Shown: positions 1 through 13,843 of the stretch, one piece after another | How the letters are laid out: each line of letters begins with the position of its first letter | How positions within the stretch are numbered: position 1 is the first letter of the stretch | Notes under the pieces: generated by a model | Database searches by the model: none | What the model was told of the DNA's origin: nothing | Seen by the model: only the letters and a program-made list of their open reading frames with translations | Source: Struthio camelus | Lineage: Eukaryota; Chordata; Aves; Struthioniformes; Struthionidae | DNA length: 64,000 nucleotides | Assembly: GCF_040807025.1 (NCBI RefSeq) | Contig: NC_090942.1 | Coordinates: 36,410,911 to 36,474,910 of the forward strand | Direction of reading: 5' to 3' | Program-made: the position numbers and the translations under genes

Positions 1-920
1 TTGGAACAGTACCCAGAAATTTTAGACATTTTCACAAAATATAATTGTTTCCAAATTGCCAGTTTGTTTCTTATAAAAGGATAGGTATTTTTCTTTGGTG
101 CTTTCTAACTTTTTAGTGAAAAATTATTAGCTAGGTCTTCACTTTAACAAATTTCAGTGACAAGTTTTGTTGAGAGTGATACATCCTCCCAAAAAGTTTA
201 TGCTTTGCTAAAGCAGCCATCTTTCATCAAGAATATACTTAATTATTTTTATTCCAACCAGAGCTACCTATCAACAAAAGGGCAGGAAATGTACTTTATC
301 TGAACAGAATTTAACAAGAAAAAAAGAGTATTTTTTGACTGAAGGCAATTACTAGAGGTTTTAATTAAATTCCCAAACCTAGATGAGTCCCTAATCCGGA
401 TCCATAAACGTATTCAGCTAGTCTTTCATTTAATATCACAAAGTTCAAAATTGTGTTTTAAAAGATCTGCAGTGATTTAGGTGCTTTTGAAAATGTTTGT
501 AAAGCAAAAGATAGGTGGGATGGTGATGTTAGTTTAGACAGACTAACGCTAGTCACAGTAACAAAGACACCACAGCACTGGCTTTAGCACATGAAAACAA
601 GCAAAATGCGTGTCCTGGCCCTGGAGACTGTACTCTAATTACTAGCTTATTTAAACACTGTATTGTTCCAGCCCTACTCCTGTTGCCCTCTAACCTAATT
701 GAATGAAGCTTTCACTAAGTAGCAACACATATTCATAATAAGCACAGCCCACATGTTCAGCCTTGGGAAGCTCTTCCTGCCTGTGAAGCTGCGAGCCTGT
801 GTGCATAGTTTGAAGTGGTGAGTCTGAAAGTGCTGGTGGCAGTGAAGGTGAAGCTTTCAGTGGAGGTGTGATAAGGGACAAGGACCATAGGAAAAGGTCT
901 GGGGTATGATAAGGGAAAAA

Positions 921-975
921 GTAAGAGAGAAAATAACGAAAGTGGTCTGCACATAAAAACAGTATCAGAGAAAAG
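921..975 (+). repeat. Direct repeat, copy 1 (partner 1832-1896)
   Basis: GTAAGAGAGAAAATAA at 921-936 and a 23-bp block at 953-975 (core CAGTATCAGAGAAAAG) both recur in the same order at 1832-1847 and 1874-1896. The intervening sequence differs between copies. I do not recognise a transposon family. Confidence 0.8.
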
Positions 976-1831
976 GGATCCTTAAGCTGGAAGACAATGC
1001 AGATAATAGCTGACCTTCCTCTCCCTTTTGGCTTAATACTAATTCAGGTTGTCTTCCCATATCTATGTGGAAGCACAGGCCCATGGTTTTGGTAAGACCA
1101 GTAATGTCTATCTTCCCTCCCTTTCCTTCTCTGCTGCACATTGCCTCCCTCTAAGCAGCACAGTTTTCCAGCTAAGGGTTGAAAACCTATCTGGTTGGTA
1201 AGTTCATTCTGCAAAGACCATTAAGTGCCCCTCAAAGGCCTGGTTCCCTCTAGAAGAGTGACGATCAGGGCAGAAGGTCTGCTGGACTGGAATTGTGCAT
1301 TGCAGGAAGACAGCGAGCAGAAGACAACCAGCCTCAGAGACAGCCTAGGTGCTCATTTAAGGATCTCAGGACACAGACTGTGAACTGCTCTCTTTCTGAG
1401 GTGCTCATATAAATCACGAAATGGTAGCACCAACCTGAATGCAATGAAGAGTATAAAACAGCTTTTATGATTTGGGGTAAATGTGTATATTTATTAGCTC
1501 ATTTCTGAATATCTGGAATCTCTTTCACTGCATTTTACCTCAGGTTTACCTGAGGTTACACACATTCACACAGGTAGTTACACAGGCAATTTGATATCGC
1601 AGCTTATCACACATAATTACTTATCTATTTGCCCTTTCTTTAGCAAAATAACATGATGAAATTTTTTTCTTCTGCTTTACATGTTTAATATTTATGTTGG
1701 GTAGCTGTGCGATAAAACAAAAATTAATTTTCACAATCAGTTTGAACCTGCTTGTTTCTGCTCTTCCTAAAGGCAGCAAGACAGAGAGATGAGATATATT
1801 TTGCATGGCAGAGTGAAAAAGGAGGACAACA

Positions 1832-1896
1832 GTAAGAGAGAAAATAATGGAAAATAATGGAAGTGTTCAACAGATAAAAACAGTATCAGAGAAAAG
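1832..1896 (+). repeat. Direct repeat, copy 2 (partner 921-975)
   Basis: Second copy of the pair of blocks seen at 921-975, 10 bp longer. Between the blocks it carries a tandem duplication of the 10-mer AAAATAATGG (1841-1860), which may account for the length difference. Confidence 0.8.
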
Positions 1897-4800
1897 ATTG
1901 ATTTTTTTTTCTGAAATAAGACCTCCTCAAAGCACACTCATTTATTTATCTACTGATAGGTCCCTCAATATAGCTTCTTTATATGTCACCTATGCATGTC
2001 CACAGGGACCTGTCAGCTTGATTAAAACCCGCCAATTAGCTTCAACAAGTTGAATCAAACTCTGCACTGTTTGTCATCTCTGTTTATCAAATCTATGCAT
2101 AAAAGCCTCCTGCCAGTAGGGGGTGAATCTGCTCTGGAAACAAGGGCGAACCAAGCATGCATCTTTATGCACCAAACACCACCCTGTTTTAATCATTATA
2201 TTTATTTATAACAGTATAATAGGGAAAGTGCCAAGACATTATCTAATACACGGATGGTGCCACAACAGCTTTTCATCTTAGCCTGGGAACCATTAGGACA
2301 TTTTGCTACATAAATAACACAGTGAATTAAGTCTTCTTCTTGTATCAGCACCATATGTTAATAACAAACATATTTATAATGTTTATTTTAATAGCTTCCA
2401 AAGGGGATGTTACAACAGATCAGTTGTACTATAAACACTATTAAAACAATTTTTAAACTTTATCACAAAAGCCTCTTAATAAACGGGGAAAACCACTGGT
2501 AAGAAATGTCAAAAGTACCGAGGAAGACGTAACACTTCTACATATGAAGTTTGAATTTCTAATTGCCTTTTTAATCTATGTGAATTCATTGATCTCAGTA
2601 ACATCTATGCTTACATTTCTCATAGCCAAATAACAGCAAATGCTAAGCTGTCATATTATTCAGCGTTCTTCCATCAGTAAGTAAAAACTGCTATTACAGG
2701 GAGCTGCAACATTGACATTTAAAAGTTTCTGGATGATGCATTAGGGGCAACATAAATACAGCTAATAGTAGCAGTTGCCCTGGCCACAAATTAGGCTAGT
2801 AAATTGAAAGTAAATACTAATATAGCTATTTTTGAGAGAAAACAGCAAATAAGCAAATTATTTTATGCAAGTTCACATTTCACAGAAGAATATTAGTCAG
2901 TTCGTTCCAAATGGCAGTCTAGTTTTTCCAGTCTCCCTGTTTGTTAACAGCACTTCCATCAATAATTTTGTCTATTTTGGAAGAGACTCATCATGCATTT
3001 CTGAAGCCAGTATGAAACAGCAATTAAGTTGTATTTTTGTGTGTGTTATGTCCTTTAAATGCATGCTTGAATTAACCTTGGTATTTGTTAAGATAGTGAT
3101 AGGACTATTCAGCGGGAAAAAATCTTTGGCCTTCTGCAGCACAGGGAGATGCTGATTTTTTGTATCTGTATCCAGCCAGGTTAGTCAGCAGAAAATCTGG
3201 CTGCACAAAGAAATGTTCTCAAAGGTTTCCACAGTGGATTAGAAATAAATGCCAGAGGTTCATGCATCCTGAGTTAGTCCTTTAAAAGAAAAAATCAATG
3301 ATGCCAAAGTTTTGATTTAATGCAGGGAAACTAGGAAAATATTACATCAACAGGGATTCATTTGCCTAAACATAGGCGTCTAGTGTCATTTTAGATGTGC
3401 TAAGAGATGTGAGACAGCTGTGTGTGGCTGGCATATATGATACAGGATCTATGGGGGACTCTATTTCTTCTGCAAAATCAGTTGGAGGCCTGACAGGACA
3501 CGACCGAGCGTCTGAAATAACATCCCACTCCTGTGCATTGGCAAATGAATCCTACCCACACCGACAAAAACACCAGTTGCCAGTAGGTACACTTAAATAT
3601 CTATGTAGGTTCAACAGTTCCTGTCTGCTTACGGTCCAGAAAACATGCTTCCTTCCTTGGCTATTTCCTGCAATTTCTGTCAGTCTAAGAAATTAGGTTC
3701 TTCTTGAATAGTGAAAATCCCTCCATATATTTGACTAGTCTAATTGTCTTGCATCAATTTGAGGGATTAGTTTTTGGAATGAGAACTGTTTCTGGCTAGC
3801 AGGACTGCTAGTCTCAGCTTTGTAATGGAGTCCAAGAAGGGGTTTAGGGCCTGAGTGCTTGCTCGTAGAACTGTACTCACTAACTGTAGTGTTTCATCAT
3901 AGTTTACATACGTATTATATCAGCAAGGCTCTTTTAAAAAACAGCTGAGCCCTTCTGCAGTTTCCAATCTGCTACAGTGAAGTTTATGTACCCAAATGGA
4001 GAGCCAGCACTGAAATAATTCAGCTGGGTTTGGCAATTCTGAATGTAGTTGTGCAAGTATAGTCTTTTCCATCCAAACCTTTGAAACTTTATGACCTGAA
4101 GGTAAACTCTTAATGACTGTTTCAGTGTCTGTGAATGGATCTAGGGCACAATGTTGTATGGCCCTGAACCATAGTGGCAATAATGTTGCTCAGAAGTCAA
4201 TCTTTTGAAGTCAGTGTAAAATCAGGGTACCTGAAAAGACATTGCGGTATATAAACCTTAAAAGCAAACAGTCTGAGTGACGTTAAAAGACAGTAACAGT
4301 GCAAAGCCAAAGCCTCCAGAAGTTAGAAAATACCAGAATTGGTCAGGTATTGGCCACATACAACCTTAATTTGTTTTTTGTTAGGTGTATCTCTTATAGC
4401 ATGATGTGTGATTACATTATAACCTGTAATGGAGCATGAGCTATTTCAGTGCACAGGACAGAGCAGGTTGTGAATGAGGATAAAAAGAAACACTGGACAA
4501 ATACTCATGCGGTAAGCGCTGTGTCAGAGTTATTAAAAAAGAAAAAACAATTTAAGTCTTTGTTTAAGCCTACATTCTCAGAGCATGTTTTTTTTACCAG
4601 GTTACATGAGCTATAAAAATAGGGTGGAAATGAGGGCAGTCAGCATCCATAAACTGGATAAGAAGTCCCTAATCAATGCTTGCGCCTTGTCTACTGACAG
4701 CTCCATACATATACCTATACACTGTATATGTATTCCTTTTTAATGCCTGTAAAAGGCCAGTTGTGTGTTCTTTGTTGAAGACTGCTTACGATTTGCTGAG

Positions 4801-7800
4801 TGCTGTTTCGTGGTATAGTTTTAGAGCATGGCAATTACTATAGCATTTCATACGGGCTTCAATCCATATTTCCATATTGCTGCAAAAAGTTTGCTGCTTT
4901 CAGAGTGGTTCATATTTTGTATCTCTAGACAACTGAAGAATACTTCTGAATCTAGCGACGTCTAAATTAGTCTTACCAAAATCTGAATTCTGTCGCTCTT
5001 CTTGCCTTCCCAATATAGCAGCAGAAATACATCTGCAAATGGCATCCTTGCTTCAGAGGCATGCAAGAAGAAAGGGCTTCAACCAAATCACAGTAACAAT
5101 AAGCACCCATATTTGTTTGTGATCCAGGAGTCTGCAAACTGAGATCTGAGTTTCAGAGCTGTGCCATTTACCTGTGACACCTCGCTGTCAAATCTGTAGC
5201 CCTGTCAGACTCTTGGATCATAGAAGAGATCTGTTCAGTCTCATGTAGTATCTTTGCAGTTCCTGAATTTTCTTCTCCCCATGCACTGTTGGACAGGAGA
5301 GTACATGGGCCATGACTACAGTGGGATTATTCACTTAGTGTGGCAGGATCAAGTGACTGTTTTGAAATAATCTTTCCTGTATTAGACATGCTAACCTGAA
5401 GGAATGAAGGAAGAGCTTATGTGAGTTCTCAGATGATCCTCCAAGATGCAGAAATGGCACCAGTTTTGACTTTTGTTATTTCCTCCAGTCTTATGGCTGC
5501 TCAGACACTTTTGATGTGATTATCAGAATCAGGTTCAAGATCTTCAGAGAAGTGCACAGGGTACATGGCCAATCCCTACTAAGACAGAGTTTATGCTCAA
5601 TACAGCTCTTAAAAATGATATTATTTTAATATTTTTTCATTGTATTGTTTGAAGTGGAGCCACTAAGTCTGCCTTGTGCAGTCTGCCAGTTTATAATCAT
5701 GAAGTGAAATTTGAAATACTTATTTTATTAGGACAAAAATGCCAACATTGAAACATGATTATTAATTAAAAATAATGTTTTAGTTATTTTACCTCAAAAA
5801 TGCAGTCAAATCTTCAGTTCATACATTTTGAAACGCATGTAACTTATTTATTCTGGTTGTTTCTTTAAGCATGTTAGATGGGTCTTTGCAATAAAATCTT
5901 TAAGTGATTAGAGAAAGAGTATTCGGTAAACATATTATACCCACGAATAAGATGGATATATGTGCTATTTAACCCACTATTAACCCACTATGTGAAAACA
6001 TTTAACAGCTGCTTGCTCTTCTTTTTTGTTCTTCAGACAGTTTAATGGAAATTATTTCCTCCTGCTGAACACATTGCTATGCAGATATTTTCCATTATAC
6101 CCTTTTGTGCCAGTGCTCTCTGAAAGGATTCTTTTTATCAGTGCTTACTGATATTTAATGGTGGACAAGCCACGGAAAGTTCAAGTCTCAGGATGACCTT
6201 ATTTCTTTAATTTTGGCTTCACTCTACTTCCATATTTGAGGTTGATACAAAAGACAAGTGAGTAAAGAATTCAGCTCACTACACTGTGGATCACTGTGAC
6301 CTTGAAAGCTTTTTTTTCCTTCATGTCCACCACTCTAATGAGCCTAGCAATTATATGGTAGGTTATCCTACTGACAAGGTGTATTCATTTAAGCACCCTA
6401 AATATTTTAAGGGATCTCACAGAACTTTGCTACTACCTGAAAACCATCGCTTACCTGATGATATCAAGTATATATTTGCATTATAAATACTTAAAAGTTT
6501 TGGCTTACCGTGAGACTTCTTCACTCAGGGTTAAGTGCAACCTATTACCTCAGCTCATTGCTATTCTTAACTCAGGCTATGTCTGTATGGAAGTCGTATA
6601 CCCTTAGACTTCCTTATGCAATTTCTTCTCAGCTCTTCCAGCCTTTGAAAAAGAAAAGCTAAACACACCAAAAAGAAAAGAAAAGCACACAGGTAGTATT
6701 TTTCAATTGATGCAGAAAGGGAGGGAAAGATGGATTTCTAAGAAGAAACATCCATTTCCATGTGAAAAGTACATCTTTATGAAAAAGGGTAATATTTTCA
6801 GCTGGATCCAACAGTGTTTACTGTGCCAAAATACCTGAGCTAGTTTTTGGAAGATTAGGTTTCACATCAGGCAGAAGAGCCATACCAGGGCAGTGCTCCA
6901 TTCAGGTCATGTGGGTAGAGAAAGAGGCATCTCAGAGTGGGATTCATAGCAGCAAGAGGCAGAGGAAGAACCTACCCATAGGTAATCAATAGGGAAAGCA
7001 GTTCATAGAGCTGTGTCAGTATGTATGGCTTTCCCTGGGACTTAATTGCACAGGAGGCACCTTGGGACGCACAGCCCAGAGTCATCTGCTGAGGATGGGC
7101 GCAATGCACTCCCACTTTCTGTGTAATAGCATGGAGACACAGGATACAGGCAACATGATCATGTGAACCCCCTCCTTAGGCTGAGGAGGTTCAGACTTGC
7201 AATTCCCACCCCACCAGAGAGTGCCCTTACTATTCTGGTGAATAGTGCTCTCCTTCCTCCCATTAAGAGCTTGTTGCTTTGCACTTCAGAACTTGAATGA
7301 TATTCAGTTAGAAATAAGGAATAAGGAGCAGCCTGATCCTCGCGTTCCGAAAGGAAAGATGTTGGTTCTTTCTTAAATGACAGCATAAAACAGAAATAAC
7401 ATTGACTGCATGAATCAGAAGTCAGATACTCCACCTGCCAGCTCAATACTCTGACCAGCAAACTATAAGGAGTAGAGTCACTGTTTTCTATATTTCTTCT
7501 GCTTCACACTATCTTCTCCTGTTTCACACTGACTGTAGTTATTGACTCTACCATAACCATACTTCACCCTGAGCAATGCAGTGCTTCCCTGCCTGGACTT
7601 GGTGATGAGGGCATTGCCTGCGAAGTAGGAGGGAGATTTCTCAGATTGACAAGGAAATTGAACCCAGGTGTCCATCATGGGGGTAGTCAATGGCATTCAG
7701 TGTCAAAGGTTTGTGTCTCCTTTTCTATTAGGACAGAACTTCTGCTTCTATTTCATAAAAACTTTTGGAGTACAGGATCAACTGGTTGCAGCTATCAAAA

Positions 7801-10800
7801 AAGACCTTCATGCTCTAAGTCCTGAGAGGAGAGTAGAGACACAAATTTCTGCTTAATATTTCTTACTGGCCAAGTATAGATAAGCCCTTATTCTGGGTGG
7901 AGGCTTTCTTGTTTGTCCTTTGAAGTGCCTAATTTCCTCCATTGGCTGTGTATGGTATCAGTCTAATAACTGTTTTAATCACCTGGACATATCTCTAAAT
8001 TTTACACACAGAAGAAAACCTGTGAATAGGATACTAACAATAGCAAAAATATAACAAGAGTTAATAATCGGGGGAAATCTAACCCATTGAATATATCTAC
8101 TATAGAACTGCGTATTATATGAGACTTTAGGGAAAAATCACCTTTAAAGCACATTTAACTGATGCATCTTGTGATAAATAGAATGCATAACTATGATTCC
8201 ATTTTTATCAGATAGACAAGAATTACTTACCAAAAACATATTTTTAAAAGTCTTTGCATGATTGTCTCATGGTTAATATCAGATTCTTGTCAGCTGAAGG
8301 ATATAAGATATTCTGATAGGCAGGGAATTTCAACTGGAAGAGGAGAAGCCAGTTTAGAAGTCTAATCTCAATGTCCTTTTTTCTAAGTAAAATTAAACAT
8401 GAACCTGCTAACATGAATTTTACTGATTTTTTTTTTTTTTTAAAGATGAGAATATGTGTCCTTACCTTCTTGACTGATGCACTTGTTTGTTACTGTTTTT
8501 TGTTTGTTTGTTTTTGACGAAGGTGGGTCTTTTCTTTCCCATTTCCAGATCCTCTTTGAAGAGCACCAGTTCCAGCTTTCCCACACTATGCTAGAGGCAG
8601 TTCAGGCTAATGCAGTCAGATGGGCTGCTGATACCCATCACCAGTATGGTTTGCTCTGTTTCTCCTGCTTCCTAACCTGGGGACCTGAGAATTCATGCTT
8701 GACTAAAAGCAGCTACTCATCCCCCCAATCTGATCAGGTTCAGATGCAGAATCTGCATCCCTTAAGAGAATCTGGGGCAACCCCTGCTGCTTCCTCACCT
8801 GGAGCCCTGCACAGGCCCCATTTCTCTTCTGCCCTGTTCTTGTCAGCAACAGGCTGGTATTCAAAGGTCAGCATGCTCCTGCCTTCTTCATCTTTCTTTT
8901 CCATTTCCCATGGTAAAAAAATAGAAACCTTTTTCTTAATTTGAGTTTATAATGTTGCCTGTATATAAGGATCTTTATTAAAATAGTTAAGAATGAGTGA
9001 GCGTTGAATTTTTTGCTGAGGCATATTTGCTGTCTATCTCCCTCAAGCTTGTAAAGAGCGATACTTCAACCAGCTTGTGCTGGTCAGTCATTATAATGAT
9101 GTAAATAGGCATTGCGTATGTAGAACAAGAAACAATGGGCCTACAATTTTGGCTCATATAATATGGGCAAACTCCAAAATTCATTTGTCATGATCTCAAG
9201 TCTAAAGTGCATGGATCTCACCCCAAACTTGTTACCAGTTAGCCGTGATTATGCTCTCACTCAGATAACCAGATGGTTCTTTGTTGTTTGCATAATTATG
9301 AACTAAATTGTTGTCAGACATTGGAAATGTTTTGATGTGCTCTTTCTTGTCTGAACAATAAATCCAGATCAGGAATATCAAAAATAGTAATGTGGGAGAA
9401 GATAATCTATGTGAAAAATAACAAATGAAAAGATACTTTACTTGGAAAATGCAGTCTGTACTTGCCGAAGAAGCTCCTAAGCTGATGCCTGCATAATGAT
9501 TAAAGTTTCTTATTGAAGGAAATGTTTAAAGAAATTTCCCCAAATTCAGTCTTCTGAAATAGGTTGGGATGTTCAGTGCCTGTTTTGGATGCAAAGACAG
9601 AGATATATGAGAGCCGTACCAGAGGGAAATTGTCCCTAGGCTGCAGAAGTCTTCCTAGACTCAAGTACACCACTTTAATCACAAAGTAGGAAAATTTCTC
9701 CCAAAAATAAAGTACAGGACAAGAAGTAAGGGAACAAAGCTGGAGTCCATGCCAGATGGGAAAGGCAACAAAGTAAACTCTGCAGCTTAAATCTGTATGG
9801 GGAAGGGCTTAAGTGCCAATTGAAAAGTGAACCTCATCCTAGAGAGGACAAAACACTAAATGTGCACTTCTGGTTCTCCTCAGCTGGACTAAAACTGATG
9901 ATGCATGTAGTTCCTCTCTTCCATATTTTTAATGCTCCAGACAGCTGTTCGAGTTGGGAAGTCAATGTGAAGTTTTAGCTAAGTCTAAATTCTGAAAATC
10001 TCATAACAGTTTCTTTAAAATCCATTCCTTAGAAGTGAAACATATATTTAAATGTTTTGGAACAAATGAATGGATGGAGTCATATGTTTAAAGTCAGGCA
10101 TGTTTAAAAACACTCTGGTGACTTGTGGTCTCAATAAAGAGACTACAAAAAATACTTAATTGACATAATTTTTCTTTTGTGTCAGCAGAGCTCTCTTTAA
10201 TATTGAAGGAATACTTCAATAAGATTATCAGCTGAAATACTGAAAGAAGTCTAAAATTAATGAGCGCATAATAATTGTTAAATTGGATGAAGAGAAGTGA
10301 ATGTTTTATTTGTTGAATGGATTGCCTCTCTTTCTGTTAAGACACTAAGTTTCTCAACTATTTTAATTATTCAGAATGACTCTAGAAATCCCAAAGGCTA
10401 TAGTTCAGCAGTTTCTTGAAAACTGCCAATATTTGGAATTCAAACTATTTTGGCTCGCGCTAGAATCCTTGAATTCAGTTTCTCCAGAACATCAACCTGT
10501 TCCTGCATTGCTGAAATACTGCTATATTTAGTCTTTCAATAAATTTTTTGGATGAAGTGGGAAATATCAAGTTTTGTAGCAAACTGCATGGCTGTGGTTA
10601 CATCCTATTGCATTTGCAGAGCTGGTCTTTTGCTAACAGTTATTCACCAGTTCATGTCCACTGTGGCTAAAGTTTGTATTTCTAATATCAGCATTCACAA
10701 AACTGGACAATCTAGTGAACAGAACATTACAGGACCATCACCTCAAAAAACAAAAAATATACAAATACAGTCAAAATCTTCAGGTATTTTTCACAGACAC

Positions 10801-13757
10801 ATGCACAAATATCACATAGAAGAAAGGGAAACCTGAGAACACCACCAAACAGTTCATGACATTGTGCTGGTATTACTGAAAGTTACCAGTAAAGGTTACA
10901 CACTCAATACTTCTGCAGGGCTCAGACAAACAAGTCATGATCCATAAAAGTACATTCAGTGCCACATCAAAGACTCGGACCATAGCATTACTGCTCCTAA
11001 ACTCCTAACAATATTTGTAATGTCCAAGTCACTCCACCAGCAAACTAAGAAGCGGAGAACGGGCCCTGCATGCTGGCGGTGTGCTCTGTGAAATTAGCAT
11101 GTTGTACTTGTCACAGCGCTGCTGTAACAGAAATCTGTTCTCCTGGTGTTGCCTCTGTAGACACAGTAAATCATTTTCCCTGGCTACTGTTTGTGAGAAT
11201 GAAGCCAAGGGAAAACTTTAAGTTGTTATGGGGATGACAATTCTTGGCAAAGATAACTTATAGTACAGTAAAAAGAGCCAAGGCGCTAGTTTATGTTCTG
11301 TTCTGAGCTGTGATTGATAGATATTCTGCACTAAGTTACATTTAAAGAATACTTTAAGAGCTGAAGGCAAGAAAGCATTTGTCATTTTTTTCTCTTATTG
11401 TTTCTCCATTTGAAAGTGTCTCTAAATCGAAACTAATGTATAATACGCACGTGTGTATAGTGCCTGTGTTATGCTGCTTAGAAAATCTGACTTAGTATGC
11501 ATATTTCTTCCATTATAACTAGCTGAATATGTCTTATTTTTTGCATTATCATTTTTGATTTTTAGACTGATTTAAAGCTCCAGAAACACTCAAGCAAGTA
11601 GCAAAGTGGATTTCCATATCTTATTAATATATTACATTTACATTATTGGAGGGGCTCTGGAAGACACAGAAGCTCAACATACCTATTTACCAAACAGTTA
11701 AGCATGGGCCAGAGGTGGTTCAGTCCCTTTTTTTGGTAGATCTATTTGTTAGGATTTACCTTCCTGAACATGTAACCTTTGCCAGTGCTCATCATGGTGA
11801 AATGCACTCACTTAGACTCAGACCTGCAAGACCCCTTCCTAGGTCTTGCTCTAGAGCTGTTTGACCTGGGTTTGACAGCGCAGTCTTAACTAAAGTCAGA
11901 CACTAAGAATGGCTCCCCAACACTGAGGAACGAACGGGCAAGGCAAGGGAAGATGCAAGAAGTTACCAACTTATTGTTCCCCTTGCAGGTAGGAAGCTAA
12001 AGTGCAGAGATTCAATGGCTCTACTTTCAACCATTATTTTCTATCAGTCACCTCTTATTTTGAACACCGTCCAGATCAAGTGTTCCAACAGCCAGCCCAA
12101 TTTTCTTCCTCTATAGCAGGACCTCTTCCCCTATTTTGATTTACTGTAGAATTATAAAATGCACTTGAAGCTTGGTTACTTGAAATTCAGTGATGCAGAA
12201 TCATTCCTTATTTGAAACAGATTTCTGTTGCCCGAATACAGCAGTGAATTTCTAAATTCTTCTTTAAATGGGGGTATGGAAATGCCCAAGGTTAGTGACA
12301 GTTCAAAGTATAGCATAGGAAACACCTAATAAAATGTAGAATCTTAATAATAAAAATACTTAATAAAATTTCTCTCTAGTCCTCTAAGACAAAATCCCAC
12401 AGTTAAAGCTAACCTCACACTTTATCACCCACCCACTCTTTGATGTGACAGGTGAAAAACTAATGGCTCGTATTTAAAAACTTCTTTCTGGCTGGTTATT
12501 TTTTGCTCCCACCCACCTTACTTTGCACTTAGCATCAAGAAGAAGAGTGAGTGGACTTTTAAATTTATCCAGTAGGGAATGAAAAATGTGATGAAAAGTC
12601 TTTTAGAGACTTCAACTTCTTAAAGCAATTTACCTGTCCTTGAACAAACTGACTGTAAACCCTCACTTGGAGATTACATTACACAGATAAATTACCTTAC
12701 ATCACATGCACCCAGGCTTTTTATCTGGGATAGGTTTGTGTATCGGTTTTTCTTTTTTTTAATAAAATCAATCACTTATAACTGATTTCTGAAAATGGTA
12801 GCAACCCACCTGTGCTGTGAAACAGTTGTATAGTCACAGAGAGGAAGAAAAATGATCAGACAATGTTTTAAGCTACATACTGGCTCATTTAATTACTATT
12901 GATATACAGAAAAACATGTTAGCTTTGTCACGAAATCACAGCTTGCTCGAGAAGTGTACTCCACACTCTTTCCTGAGCTTTACAGAGAAAAGTGCAGTGC
13001 AAATAGGACCACGGGAACAATCCTTCCTACAAACCCCTGCCAAAATGTGGGATAAAAACGTAGATTTGAATTTTGCAGCTTGAGACTTTGGAGAGCCACT
13101 GAAAAGGAATTAACCAGACAAACAGTTGGTAGTTTTGTGTTCACTTTTTCTTTCACTTTCTTACGATCTGATCCAACTGCTCTCTCTTGAGTAGTTGCCT
13201 CACAAAAATAAGAAAAAGAATATTCCTTTTTCTTTCCCCTCAAGCGCTCAAGATATTAAATTGGCAAGCCCCAAAGAGTTCATATCTTTTTGATATCTCT
13301 TTTGAACATTTTTAAAAAAACTAAGCTCACTTGTCACTGACAGTTTTGCCACTGCGGTCAAAGAGAGCAGACTTGACTAACAACTCTTTTTTTCCAAGAA
13401 AGTCCAATGATAAATTCTGCTCTCTTTCCTTCCTAGTCCACCTTGAACATACTTTCTTCAGCTAGGTGAAGATTCACTAGAGATGATAATTTAATTTGCT
13501 AACCTGATGAAGGACTAGCAAAATATCTCTGCAGTATCTTTGTACTTGTATTATTAGTATCATCGACTTGCTTGTGAATATGGAATGCCCAGAAATATAA
13601 ACATGTGGAACGATGCTGTTGATACCAAAAGTGGCTGAAACTTGCTCCCCTCAATAAGAATTGTACAACAGTATCACTATCAACTCTTTCAATTAAATTT
13701 TAATATTTGAATATCTTATTTAAATTAGTCATCAAAACTAATAAGACAGATAAACTG

Positions 13758-13843
13758 GTCAGTGAAGAGAAATAGACACTGCCTGAATATAATTAATTCT
13801 ATTTATGAATACATTCTTTGGAAGTATACATCTCTTCACTGAC
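13758..13843. repeat. 13-bp perfect inverted repeat, 60-bp spacer
   Basis: GTCAGTGAAGAGA at 13758-13770 and its reverse complement TCTCTTCACTGAC at 13831-13843. The spacer is AT-rich and I see no flanking target duplication. Confidence 0.85.
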
